Source: Mycobacterium sp. 1164966.3 (lineage in GTDB: Bacteria; Actinomycetota; Actinomycetes; Mycobacteriales; Mycobacteriaceae). From it: 64,000 nucleotides of DNA. Position 1 is the first letter of the stretch. The number at the start of each line of letters is the position of its first letter. The DNA lies in the NCBI RefSeq assembly GCF_001665395.1, contig NZ_LZSG01000060.1, positions 1 to 64,000 of the forward strand, written 5' to 3'. The translations under genes were made by a program, and so were the position numbers. Shown piece after piece: positions 52,595 to 61,154 of the stretch. Below the pieces are notes generated by a model. It did not search any database, was not told the DNA's origin, and was given only the letters and a program-made list of their open reading frames with translations.

Positions 52595-53739
52595 CACTGC
52601 CTCCCGAGAATCATCGTGGCGCTGTGGGTGAAAAAGCCACCCATGGCATGCACGCATGCCAGACGCGCGTCGTCAACCTGTCTGGGCCCGCATTCGCGAC
52701 GCAGCTGCCTCGTCGCTTCGACCATCAGAAAGATTCCCCGCATGCCGGGATGGCACGAGGCTAGACCGCCGCCGTCGGTGTTGGTCGGTAGCGCCCCACC
52801 CGGACGTAGCGCACCTGATGCGATGAACGGCCCGCCCTCGCCTTTAGCGCAGAAACCCAGATCCTCCACCGTGAGCAGCACCGTGGAGGTAAATGAGTCA
52901 TAGAGCTGACACACATCGATGTCGGCCGGTCCGACGCCGGCTTGCGCGAACGCGCGAGGGCCTGACAGCGCGGCCGCCGAGGTGGTGAAGTCGGCCCACT
53001 CGCTCATGCTGACGTGCGATGTCGAGTCGGCGGCACCGAGAATCCAGATGGGCTCCTTGGCGCAATCCTTCGCCACCCGCTCGCTTGCCAGCACCACGGC
53101 GCCGCCACCGTCGGTGCGCAGGCACACGTGCTTGGAGGTAAAGGGATCGGCCAGCATCGGTGCTGCGGCAACATCGGCGGCGGTTATCCGGTCGCGCTCA
53201 AATGCGTTGTCGTTCATCGCCGCCCACTCGTGGGCCGCAACCGCGATTTCGGCCAGTTGCTCTGGGGTGGTGCCGTACTCGATCATGTGGCGCCTGGCGA
53301 CCATCGCATACTTTGCGATCAGAGTCGCGCCGTACGGCGCCTCGTACTGCATGGCGCCGCCGGTGCTCATCGCCGCCGCTGATGCACGTACGCGACGCTT
53401 GACGTCCGAGCGCGCCGTCGACCCGTACGTCAGCAACGCCACGTCGATGGCGCCGGCGGCAATAGCGTCGGCGGCGTGTCCCGCCATCACCTCCCAAGAC
53501 GACCCGCCGACGTTGGTCGCGTCGACCCAGGATGGTCGCAGACCCAGGTACTCGCTCACTTCAACCGGCGGCAGCAGGGTCCCATGGCCGCCGAAACCGT
53601 CGATGTCGTCCTTCGTCAGACCGGCGTCGGCGATGGCGCGGCGCGCGGCTTGGGCCATCAGGGTCATCGCGGTCTTGTCGGGTACCCGTCCACAATCCGA
53701 CAGGGCGGCGCCCACGATAGCGACCCGGTTGGCTGGCAT
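52594..53739 (-). CDS. Thiolase-superfamily lipid-transfer-like protein (probable aldolase subunit)
   Basis: 381 residues of the thiolase fold without the nucleophilic Cys (the loop is TNVGGSSWEVMAGHA). Other blocks: CLRTDGGGAVVLASERVAKD, LYDSFTSTVLLTVEDLGFCA and TDGGGLASCHPGMRGIFLMV. It is the second Ltp-like protein of the window and is directly paired with a DUF35 gene, as in the igr locus. Probably cleaves a C-C bond of a CoA thioester. Divergent from the aldolase operon at 53798. Confidence 0.82.
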   Translation of the reverse strand: MPANRVAIVGAALSDCGRVPDKTAMTLMAQAARRAIADAGLTKDDIDGFGGHGTLLPPVEVSEYLGLRPSWVDATNVGGSSWEVMAGHAADAIAAGAIDVALLTYGSTARSDVKRRVRASAAAMSTGGAMQYEAPYGATLIAKYAMVARRHMIEYGTTPEQLAEIAVAAHEWAAMNDNAFERDRITAADVAAAPMLADPFTSKHVCLRTDGGGAVVLASERVAKDCAKEPIWILGAADSTSHVSMSEWADFTTSAAALSGPRAFAQAGVGPADIDVCQLYDSFTSTVLLTVEDLGFCAKGEGGPFIASGALRPGGALPTNTDGGGLASCHPGMRGIFLMVEATRQLRRECGPRQVDDARLACVHAMGGFFTHSATMILGRQ

Positions 53740-53780
53740 ATGTCATGGTTACCACATTGATAATGCCATTCACGACTTGA

Positions 53781-53796
53781 TGGAATGAACGTTCTC
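53781..53796. promoter_or_regulatory. Operator site of the GAGAAY-N4-RTTCTC family (site 8, degenerate)
   Basis: TGGAAT-GAAC-GTTCTC; right arm perfect, left arm differs at two positions. It ends one base before the GTG at 53798, so a leaderless start is likely. Between the divergent thiolase (start 53739) and aldolase genes. Confidence 0.5.
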
Positions 53797-53797
53797 A

Positions 53798-54616
53798 GTG
53801 GACTACCGTGAGCGTGTGCGGAAACCACTACGGGAGGCATTGCGGGGTGACGACCTGGTGCTGTGTCTGGCATTGATGAGCGCGCGCACTCCCGATGTCC
53901 CCGCGATCGTAGCAGCATGCGGATACGACGCGGTCTACGTCGACCTCGAACACACCTCCACGTCGCTGGAGACGGCCGCGATGCTCTGCGCAAGCGCCTT
54001 GGGAGCAGGCATCTCGGCGCTGGTTCGCGTGCCGTCCCACGACCCGAGTCTCATCGCTCGCGTGATCGACAACGGCGCAATTGGAGTCATTGTGCCGCAC
54101 GTGAATTCGCGAGATGAGGCGGCAGCTGTGGTCGAAGCGGCACGGTTTCCTCCGATCGGCCATCGCTCGATCTCCGGACCGAATGCGGTGAGCGGGTACG
54201 ACCCCAGATCGGCGGCCGAACTCACCGACGTCCTCGAGCGCCGCACGGTGGTTGCGGTGATGATCGAAACGCCGCAAGCGGTCGACGACGTCGACGCTAT
54301 CGCGGGTGTCGATGGTGTCGACATGCTGCTCGTTGGTCCGAGCGATCTGACAGCCGAAATGGGCATCCACGGCGACTATGAGAATGCCCATTTCCACCAT
54401 GCAGTAGAATCGGTCGCGGCGGCTTGTCGTGCACACGGCGTGGCGCTGGGAATAGCCGGCATTAAGTCCGTTGACCTGCTGAAACGCTTCACAGATCTGG
54501 ATCTGCGTTTCATTTCGGCCGGTACGGACATCGGGATGATGACCGAGGCGGCGACCGCCCGCGCACGCGCGTTGCGAGAGCTCGACGGCCGCCGCACACG
54601 TAGCACCGACGGATAA
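53798..54616 (+). CDS. HpcH/HpaI-family class II aldolase
   Basis: 272 residues, a metal-dependent pyruvate (or acyl) aldolase TIM barrel. Base pair Glu51-His52 (YVDLEHTST), Arg77 in ALVRVPSHD, metal ligands Glu157 (VMIETPQA) and Asp183 (GPSDLTAEMG). It should cleave a 2-oxo-4-hydroxy acid to pyruvate or glyoxylate and an aldehyde. GTG start directly after operator site 8. First gene of a four-gene run with a TauD-type oxygenase, a 2-hydroxyacid dehydrogenase and a crotonase. Confidence 0.86.
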   Translation: MDYRERVRKPLREALRGDDLVLCLALMSARTPDVPAIVAACGYDAVYVDLEHTSTSLETAAMLCASALGAGISALVRVPSHDPSLIARVIDNGAIGVIVPHVNSRDEAAAVVEAARFPPIGHRSISGPNAVSGYDPRSAAELTDVLERRTVVAVMIETPQAVDDVDAIAGVDGVDMLLVGPSDLTAEMGIHGDYENAHFHHAVESVAAACRAHGVALGIAGIKSVDLLKRFTDLDLRFISAGTDIGMMTEAATARARALRELDGRRTRSTDG

Positions 54617-54656
54617 CCCGATAGCCGAAAGCCTCGCCACCACAACAGGAGGACGG

Positions 54657-55772
54657 ATGCCCACCGCGATCTACCAACAGCAAGTCACCGACTCGATGTC
54701 CTGGACCGGCGCGGACTTTACGGGCAAGGACGATTTCGCCTTCGACCTATCGGCGCGCAACGTGGCTGCCCTGGAATCGATCTTGGCTAAGACTTCAAAA
54801 AAGGGTCGCGACGACATCACCCCCGAGGATGCCCGCCACTCCGATCTTGATGATGACCTGGCGCGGCTGTATCGCGACCTGATGTTCGGTAAGGGCCTGG
54901 CGTGCGTGCGTGGGTTTCCGGTCGAACAGCACTCGATCGACGATCTCGAGCGAATCTACTGGGCATTCTGCACGCACCTCGGCTACCTCGTGTCGAACAA
55001 CTCGTTCGGACACCGGATGGTGCGCGTTCAGGAGGAGGTGCTGCCCAACGGCGTGCAGCCCGCGCGTGGCACTAAGTCTCGTGCCGAGCTGGCCATGCAC
55101 AACGACGCGGCTGACATCCTGTCGCTTTTGTGCGTCTACCCGGCGGCCACAGGCGGCGAAAGCCAGTTCGCGAGCGGACCGGCGGCGCACAACCGGATTC
55201 TCAACGAGCGGCCGGACCTGCTTCCAGTGCTGTATCAAGGATTTCCGCACCACCGGCGCAGCGAGCAGCCCGACGACCAGCCAGACGTGACACCGTACGA
55301 CGTCCCAGTGTTCTCCCAGATCGACGGCAGGATCTGCATTAACTTCACCTACAGCAGCATCCTGCCGGCAATGCACGCACTCGGCCGGGAGTTCACACCC
55401 GAACAAACCGAGGCGATCGAATTGCTGCGCACCATTCTGGTCGAGCAGCAAGTTGAGTTCCGGCTCGAATCGGGCGAGGCAGCGGTGGCGAACAACTTCG
55501 CTATGTGCCATTCGCGTTCCGATTTCGTCAGCAGCAACGATCCGAAGAAGGCCCGCTGCTTCTTGCGCGCATGGATGGAGGTGCCGCGGAAAGACCGACG
55601 ACTGCCGATCGGGCGCGAGTACTTCCACATGGAGAACAAGGACCTGCGGCTGGGGTATGACGTAGTCCCCGGCCGGGACGGCTCGATTGCGCGCAACGAT
55701 TACAAGAATGTCAACGCCGAACTCGCCGACATGTTCAAGGCCGCACAGGCGAAACCCAAGCTGAAGCAATGA
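54657..55772 (+). CDS. TauD/TfdA-family Fe(II)/2-oxoglutarate-dependent dioxygenase
   Basis: 371 residues. The facial triad is His148-x-Asp150 (AMHNDAAD) and His285 (NFAMCHSRSDF), with FVSSNDPKKARCFLRAW carrying the 2-oxoglutarate Arg. It hydroxylates an unactivated carbon with O2 and 2-oxoglutarate. The AGGAGG ribosome site is ideal. It lies 40 bp after the aldolase and overlaps the hydroxyacid dehydrogenase by ATGA. Confidence 0.86.
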   Translation: MPTAIYQQQVTDSMSWTGADFTGKDDFAFDLSARNVAALESILAKTSKKGRDDITPEDARHSDLDDDLARLYRDLMFGKGLACVRGFPVEQHSIDDLERIYWAFCTHLGYLVSNNSFGHRMVRVQEEVLPNGVQPARGTKSRAELAMHNDAADILSLLCVYPAATGGESQFASGPAAHNRILNERPDLLPVLYQGFPHHRRSEQPDDQPDVTPYDVPVFSQIDGRICINFTYSSILPAMHALGREFTPEQTEAIELLRTILVEQQVEFRLESGEAAVANNFAMCHSRSDFVSSNDPKKARCFLRAWMEVPRKDRRLPIGREYFHMENKDLRLGYDVVPGRDGSIARNDYKNVNAELADMFKAAQAKPKLKQ

Positions 55773-56860
55773 GCCAAAGCCCAACGCCGAGGCTTGTCTA
55801 CGAGCGATGGACCGACCCCATCGCCGGGGAAGTTCTCGAGTCGGCCGACATCGACGTCGTCAAACTCGACCTGAATGCGCCGACTGAGGACGGTTGGGCG
55901 GTAATGGAATCCGCTCACGGATACCAAGTCGCCACGCGCACTGATGTGGCGTCCCACCCCGAGGGCGAACAGTGGTTGGTGGGTCCTGCCCTGGTCCAAC
56001 GCTGCGCTGAGCTGATCGCTGTCTGTTCGGCGGGCGCCGGTTACGACGTGATCGACGTCGAGGCGTGCACCAGGGCCGGAATCGCGGTGTGCAACAACTC
56101 CGGTCCCGGTGCGGAGGCCGTCGCCGAACATGCGCTGGGCTTCATGCTCGATCTTGCCAAGAAGATCACCGTCTCCGACCGCGCACTACGTAGCGGACCG
56201 CTCGGCGACCGCTTGGCCCTGCGGGGCAGTCAGTTGCTCGGAAAAACACTCGGGGTGGTCGGTCTCGGTGCCATCGGTGGCCGCCTGGTCGAGCTGTGCG
56301 CGCCCTTCGGGATGGACATTCTGGCCTACGATCCGTATGTCGACCAAGCGGCCGCCGCCGCGCGCGGCGTGACGTTGGTGGAACTCGCCGAGCTGGTCGG
56401 GCGCTCCGATTTTGTTCAGGTCACCTGTCCGCTCACGGCTGAGACACGTGGCTTGTTCGGGCCCGAACAGTTCGCCGCGATGAAGCCCTCCGCGTTCTTC
56501 ATCACTACCGCGCGCGGTCCCGTGCACGACGAAGACGCGCTGTACGACGCCTTGGTCACCGGAGGCATCGCAGGGGCGGCCCTCGACGTGTTCCACGACG
56601 AGCCGCCGCGGCCAGACAATCCGTTGCTGGGCCTCGACAATGTCATTGCGACACCGCATGTCGCAGGCATCACCGTGGAAGCCGCCCGCGACATCGCCGT
56701 GGCCACCGCGACCCAATGGCAAATGATCTTCGAGGGCCGCATGCCGCCCCGGCTGCTGAATCCCGATGTCTGGCCGCGCTACTGTGAGAGATTCAACGAT
56801 ATCTTCGGTTTTCGTCCCAGCGCCGCAACGGCTTTGGAGAAAGAGAGCCACAGCAGGTGA
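55769..56860 (+). CDS. D-isomer-specific 2-hydroxyacid dehydrogenase family
   Basis: 363 residues. NAD motif Gly165-x-Gly167-x2-Gly170 (GVVGLGAIGG); catalytic Arg249 (TARGPVHD), Glu278 (HDEPPRP) and His297 (ATPHVAG). Interconverts a 2-hydroxyacid and a 2-oxoacid with NAD(P). Placed between the dioxygenase and crotonase genes, it may process the acid fragment released by the aldolase. Overlaps the following crotonase by GTGA. Confidence 0.88.
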   Translation: MSQSPTPRLVYERWTDPIAGEVLESADIDVVKLDLNAPTEDGWAVMESAHGYQVATRTDVASHPEGEQWLVGPALVQRCAELIAVCSAGAGYDVIDVEACTRAGIAVCNNSGPGAEAVAEHALGFMLDLAKKITVSDRALRSGPLGDRLALRGSQLLGKTLGVVGLGAIGGRLVELCAPFGMDILAYDPYVDQAAAAARGVTLVELAELVGRSDFVQVTCPLTAETRGLFGPEQFAAMKPSAFFITTARGPVHDEDALYDALVTGGIAGAALDVFHDEPPRPDNPLLGLDNVIATPHVAGITVEAARDIAVATATQWQMIFEGRMPPRLLNPDVWPRYCERFNDIFGFRPSAATALEKESHSR

Positions 56861-57681
56861 CGGATTACGACACTCTCGAATTCGAGGTGCGGGGTCACAC
56901 GGCGTGCGTAACGTTGAACCGGCCCGAGGTACTCAATGCCATCAACGACGAGATGATCGCAGAGCTCGCCGAGGTGTACGCCGAAATCGAACGCTCCCAA
57001 GATATCTGGACGGTCATCATCACTGGCGCCGGGCGCGCGCTGTGCGTCGGAGCTGACGTCAACAAGGCTGCCGACCATGACATGGAGAACGCAGCGGGAA
57101 TTGACAACCAGGGCGAGCCCATCCTGAGCTCGATGCGGCAATGGGATGCGCCGCAGGAGGCGACGCCGCCCTGGCTTCAGATGACCAAGCCGATCATCTG
57201 TGCGGTAAACGGCATCGCCTGCGGCGCCGGCATGGACTTGGTCACCACTGCCGACATCACCGTTGCCTCCGAGCGCGCGACGTTGATGGATCCGCACGTC
57301 AGCATCGGTGTGAGCTCCGGGCGCGAAGGGGTCAGGCTGGCCCGGATCCTGCCGCTGCCGGTCGCGATGCGGTTGATTTTGATGGGCAAACACGAACAAC
57401 TCGACGCGCAGCGCGCATACGACTTGGGCGTTTTCACCGAAGTGGTCGCTCACGATAAACTCATGGATCGGGCGTGGGAGATAGCCGAGATCGTGAATTC
57501 CAATGCGCCGCTGGCGGTGCGGGGTTCACGGATGGCCGTGCGTAAGGGTTTGACATTGCCCATCTACGAAGCCGAGCTGCTCGCCGAGAATTACCGCATG
57601 AAGGTCGCCCTGACGAAGGATGCCATCGAAGGCCCACGCGCCTTCCTCGAGAAGCGTCAGCCGAACTGGAAGGCACGCTAG
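56857..57681 (+). CDS. Enoyl-CoA hydratase/isomerase (crotonase) family
   Basis: 274 residues from GTG. Blocks TVIITGAGRALCVGADVNKA, VNGIACGAGMDLVTTADITV, VSIGVSSGREGVRLARILPL and RAYDLGVFTEVVAHDKLMD. The usual Glu-containing oxyanion loop is replaced by SSGREGV, as in many enoyl-CoA isomerases or CoA-acid hydrolases. Last gene of the 53798-57681 unit. Confidence 0.87.
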   Translation: MTDYDTLEFEVRGHTACVTLNRPEVLNAINDEMIAELAEVYAEIERSQDIWTVIITGAGRALCVGADVNKAADHDMENAAGIDNQGEPILSSMRQWDAPQEATPPWLQMTKPIICAVNGIACGAGMDLVTTADITVASERATLMDPHVSIGVSSGREGVRLARILPLPVAMRLILMGKHEQLDAQRAYDLGVFTEVVAHDKLMDRAWEIAEIVNSNAPLAVRGSRMAVRKGLTLPIYEAELLAENYRMKVALTKDAIEGPRAFLEKRQPNWKAR

Positions 57682-57699
57682 CGCAGCAACTCCGGAGCG

Positions 57700-58890
57700 T
57701 TATGCCATGCCGAAGAACGCTTTGGCGTTGGTGGACAGCACCTTTCGCTTGGTCTCCTCGTCCAAACCCTCCGTCGCCTTGTTGGCGACCTCCATGCTGT
57801 GCGGCCAGTTGGTGTCGTTGTGCGGGTAGTCGGTCTCGAACATGAGCTGGTCCTCACCGACTAGGTCGAGGATGCGGAAGGCGACAGGGTCGCCGAACGT
57901 GGAGAACCATACGCGACCGGGCACTTGAGTACTGGGTGGTTCGGTCAGCAGCGGGTGGATTCCGCCCCACGCCCGACGATCCTCCCAGACTTCGTCGACT
58001 CGTTGCAGGTAGTAGGGGATCCAGCCCGCTTGCGCTTCGGCGAACGCCAGCTTGAGGTTTGGGAATTGCTTGAGCTTGCCGGAGAACAGCCAGTCGACCA
58101 GCGCGATGGTGCAATTGACCGCCATCAGCGCACTGGTCACGACATGCGGCGAGTCGGGAGAGGACTTGGTGAGCGACGAACTCGATCCGATGTGCAGCAT
58201 GATGCCCACTTGATTTCGCTCGCACGCGGCGAAGAATGGGTCCCAATAACCGCTGTGAATCGACGGCAGGTCGAGACGAGAAGGCAGTTCGGAGAAGCAC
58301 ACTGCGTGCATGCCACGCGCGGCCACCCTGTCCACCTCCTTTGCGGCGAGCTCGACGTCCCAAAGCGGGATGATGCCAAGGGGAATCAGCCGACCGTTCG
58401 AGCTGCCGCCCCACTCATCGATCTGGAAGTCGTTGTAGGCCTCAACGCAGAGCTTGGCGAGCTCCTTGTCCTTGCCGTACAGGAAGCGCTGGCCGCAGAA
58501 GCGGACGAGCGTGTTGGGGAAGCATGCCGACGCCTCGATGCCTGCAATGTCCATGTCGGCGAGCCGGTCGGCCGGGCGAAAGCAACCCGGGCGCATCTCG
58601 TCGTAGGTGATCGGGTCGGTGGTGAGCTCGTCGAGTTCGTAGCCGGCCGCCGCGCTGATGAGCGGGATCGGGATGACGGCATCCTCGTAGTGCCAGATGT
58701 CTGCGTCGCGACCCGCGTCGTCTTCGACGAACGCGACATCGGAAGTCACAGAAGGATCCATCCGCCCGCGGGTCCGAACGATCCGCGGTCCGATGTCGCG
58801 ATAGCGCTCAGGCAGCCGGCTGGTCCACAGATCGGCAGGCTCTACCAAATGGTCGTCCGGCGAGACAATTCGGATGTCTGTGCTCAACAC
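57700..58890 (-). CDS. Amidohydrolase family 2 protein, DDHxVEP subgroup
   Basis: 396 residues. First metal motif Asp11-Asp12-His13-x2-Glu16 (SPDDHLVEPADLW); histidine in IMLHIGSSSSL; terminal MFETDYPHNDTNW. It clearly belongs with 50859-52163. GTG start at 58890 behind GAAGGAGCGCA. The gap to the divergent TetR gene (59077) contains two operator sites, so it is likely controlled by that regulator. Confidence 0.85.
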   Translation of the reverse strand: MLSTDIRIVSPDDHLVEPADLWTSRLPERYRDIGPRIVRTRGRMDPSVTSDVAFVEDDAGRDADIWHYEDAVIPIPLISAAAGYELDELTTDPITYDEMRPGCFRPADRLADMDIAGIEASACFPNTLVRFCGQRFLYGKDKELAKLCVEAYNDFQIDEWGGSSNGRLIPLGIIPLWDVELAAKEVDRVAARGMHAVCFSELPSRLDLPSIHSGYWDPFFAACERNQVGIMLHIGSSSSLTKSSPDSPHVVTSALMAVNCTIALVDWLFSGKLKQFPNLKLAFAEAQAGWIPYYLQRVDEVWEDRRAWGGIHPLLTEPPSTQVPGRVWFSTFGDPVAFRILDLVGEDQLMFETDYPHNDTNWPHSMEVANKATEGLDEETKRKVLSTNAKAFFGMA

Positions 58891-58942
58891 TGCGCTCCTT
58901 CGGCGTACAGGTTTCACCTACGAAACCCTGATTCCCGCAGAC

Positions 58943-58958
58943 GAGAATAACCGTTTCC
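58943..58958. promoter_or_regulatory. Operator site of the GAGAAY-N4-RTTCTC family (site 9, degenerate)
   Basis: GAGAAT-AACC-GTTTCC; left arm perfect, right arm with two changes. 52 bp upstream of the amidohydrolase start (58890). Confidence 0.5.
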
Positions 58959-59052
58959 AGAGTAACGCATGGCCGCACGACCGCCATGCCCGCACCGGCA
59001 CGATTCGAAGCCAATCAACATACCGGTGTAGGTTGATTCGGCGAATCCACCT

Positions 59053-59068
59053 GGGAACGCGTATTCTC
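59053..59068. promoter_or_regulatory. Operator site of the GAGAAY-N4-RTTCTC family (site 10)
   Basis: GGGAAC-GCGT-ATTCTC; right arm perfect, left arm with one change from GAGAAC. It contains TATTCT (59062-59067), a plausible -10, nine bases before the TetR ATG at 59077. Confidence 0.55.
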
Positions 59069-59076
59069 AAGCAATC

Positions 59077-59901
59077 ATGACTGCAAAGAAGCGCCCCGCA
59101 CAGGACACCGAAGCCAGCCTTGAGATCGTCGACGCCGACCTCGGCGAGATGCCGACGAGTTGGCAGGAAAGAACGATAGAGCGGCGTCTTTCCGCCGCCC
59201 GAGCCCGTGCGCTGGCACGCAGCTCGAGATTTCTTGCCACTGCGCTGGAGTTGGTCGAGGAGTCTGGGCGCGCCGATTTCACCATCCAAACTCTGATCGA
59301 TCGGTCGAACTTGAGCCTGCGCGCGTTCTATCAACACTTTGCGGGCAAGGAAGAGCTCCTGCTTGCGCTCTACGAGAACGCCACGAGTCAGTTCATCGAA
59401 GCCATCCGCCATGAGGTTGCCATGGCAGACGGTCCGATGGAACAACTCGAGGCGTTCTGCCGTGGATTTCTCTCCCGGGCCGAGTCATCCGAGGCGATCG
59501 GCGGCCGGGTGATGACGATCTACAACTTGAGCTTGGAGATTGAGCGGCCTGCCGACTTCGCGAAGATCTGGGAGCCGCACCAGAAGCTGCTCACGAAGAT
59601 CCTCACCGCATGCTCGCGTGCCGGGTTGATCCGAAAAGACTTGACACCAGCGCAGTTGACGACGCTGCTGAACTCGACACTCATTGCACTCGCCCAGATC
59701 GGAGTCTTCCACCTGGGGGTCAAGGGCGCAGAGCTGGCCGAGGATCAGTTATGGGCCTGGTGCAAGCAAGCCCTCACGCCGCCGGCTGATTCCGCTAAGC
59801 CCAAGGCCGTGGCCGCCAAGACTGCCGGGAAGCGAAGCACGGCCGCTAAGACTGTGGCAAAGCGAAGCACGGCTCGTAAGCCTCGAAAGCTAACGGGGTA
59901 G
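59077..59901 (+). CDS. TetR-family regulator with lysine/alanine-rich C-terminal tail
   Basis: 274 residues. DNA-binding domain at about 50-98 (FLATALELVEESGRADFTIQ, then LSLRAFYQHFAGKEELLLAL) after an unusually long N-terminal extension; ligand domain to about 235; then a basic histone H1-like tail with two 10-residue repeats (AKTAGKRSTA and AKTVAKRSTA, residues 247-266). Its divergent promoter has two copies of the regional palindrome, so it is the best candidate for the regulator of that regulon. The 3' end overlaps the FadE gene 59890-61050 by 12 bp. Confidence 0.87.
   Translation: MTAKKRPAQDTEASLEIVDADLGEMPTSWQERTIERRLSAARARALARSSRFLATALELVEESGRADFTIQTLIDRSNLSLRAFYQHFAGKEELLLALYENATSQFIEAIRHEVAMADGPMEQLEAFCRGFLSRAESSEAIGGRVMTIYNLSLEIERPADFAKIWEPHQKLLTKILTACSRAGLIRKDLTPAQLTTLLNSTLIALAQIGVFHLGVKGAELAEDQLWAWCKQALTPPADSAKPKAVAAKTAGKRSTAAKTVAKRSTARKPRKLTG
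59815..59874 (+). repeat. Two tandem 30-bp coding repeats in the TetR tail
   Basis: 59815-59844 and 59845-59874 encode AKTAGKRSTA and AKTVAKRSTA, with the last half (AAGCGAAGCACGGC) identical in DNA. The tail may have grown by slippage. Confidence 0.7.
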
Positions 59902-61050
59902 GCCCAGTCCGCGCTGGGCGATGATGGAGCGCTGAACTTCGCTTGTGCCCGCATAGATTGTGGTGCCCAATGCGAATCGCATGAGGTATTCGAAACGGCC
60001 TTGCTCCGGGGCCGTCGGCTCGAAGTAGCTTCGCGCCGCGTCCGGCCCTACCAGTTCCATCACGTCCTGGCTGGCGCGCACAAGTGCTTCGGTGCTGAAC
60101 ACCTTGGACATCGGTCCCTCCGCTACCGGGTTCTGCCCGGTCACGGTCATCCAGACGCAGCGACGAAGGAGAAGTCTCGAAACCTCGTCTTCCATTGCCA
60201 CCCTGGCGATTCGCCGCCGTACGTCGGTCTGGCAGAGCTGTGGCGACCCGTCGCCGGATTGAGTGTTCGCCGCCCACCGTTCGACGTGCTGCAGCAGCCG
60301 AGAAATATGCGGCCCCCACCCGGATGCGTGCTCGTCCTGCAGCGACAGCCCCATCACCTGCCAGCCCGCGTCGACATCGCCGACGCGCCACTCGTCTGAA
60401 ACACGGACGTCGCTGTAGAACGTGACGTTGGTGCGTTCGCCGGAAAGGGTCCATACCGCTTGGGCTTCGAATCCCTCGGAGTCGCGCGGTACGAGAAACA
60501 TGGTGAGTCCCTTGTGTTTGGGTTTGTCGGGACTTGTGCGTGCCAGCAGAAACACGTAGTCGGCGATGTGACCGTTTGTGGTGAACATCTTGGAGCCGTT
60601 GATGACCCATTGGTCGCCATCGCGCACGGCCTTTGTGGTCGCCGCTGCGACATCCGAGCCGCATTCGGGTTCGGTGAAGCCCAGTGCAATGGTGATATCG
60701 CCCTTCATCGCACCGCCGAGAATGCGGCCCTTCATCTCCGGTGTACCGACGGCTCGGATGATCGACGCCACCATTCGGGTGGTCTCCGAGAGGTACATGG
60801 GTGCTTCCGCTTGCATGAGTTCCTCTCGGAGAACCTGCTCGTCCCATGCATCGCCGTTCTGGCCGCCGAATTCGGTCGGCCAGCTTGGGGCGAAATAACC
60901 TTCGTCCACCAGCCCCTTGGCGAAATCGTCGTCGTGCGAAACGCCGCTGCGGTAGATCCGCTCTTCGGACTCGGGCGTCATGACTTTTGCGAGGTAGCTG
61001 CGTACTCCGTCGCCGTATGCCTGGGTGTCGGCGTCGAGCTGAAAGTGCAT
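59890..61050 (-). CDS. Acyl-CoA dehydrogenase, large subunit
   Basis: 386 residues. FTEPECGSDVAAATTKAVRD is the flavin/substrate loop, followed by WVINGSKMFTTNGHIADYVF and the terminal TIYAGTSEVQRSIIAQRGLG. The initial domain FQLDADTQAYGDGVRSYLAK is complete. It is divergent from, and probably the partner of, the small subunit at 61155-62174, with which it shares a promoter containing a perfect 10-bp inverted repeat. Confidence 0.88.
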   Translation of the reverse strand: MHFQLDADTQAYGDGVRSYLAKVMTPESEERIYRSGVSHDDDFAKGLVDEGYFAPSWPTEFGGQNGDAWDEQVLREELMQAEAPMYLSETTRMVASIIRAVGTPEMKGRILGGAMKGDITIALGFTEPECGSDVAAATTKAVRDGDQWVINGSKMFTTNGHIADYVFLLARTSPDKPKHKGLTMFLVPRDSEGFEAQAVWTLSGERTNVTFYSDVRVSDEWRVGDVDAGWQVMGLSLQDEHASGWGPHISRLLQHVERWAANTQSGDGSPQLCQTDVRRRIARVAMEDEVSRLLLRRCVWMTVTGQNPVAEGPMSKVFSTEALVRASQDVMELVGPDAARSYFEPTAPEQGRFEYLMRFALGTTIYAGTSEVQRSIIAQRGLGLPR

Positions 61051-61103
61051 GAATCAGAACCAATCTGTATCACAACAGGCCCCATGGCCGGCCGCGCGAT
61101 AAT

Positions 61104-61127
61104 GTTACTCTCATTTGTGAGAGTAAC
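61104..61127. promoter_or_regulatory. Perfect 10-bp inverted repeat in divergent FadE promoter
   Basis: GTTACTCTCA-TTTG-TGAGAGTAAC is fully self-complementary in its arms. It lies between the start at 61050 and the GTG at 61155. The half TGAGAGTAAC resembles, but does not equal, the regional half-site TGAGAAY; the regulator may be the same or a relative. Confidence 0.7.
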
Positions 61128-61154
61128 CATATCCGCATGTGATGGGACCTAAGC

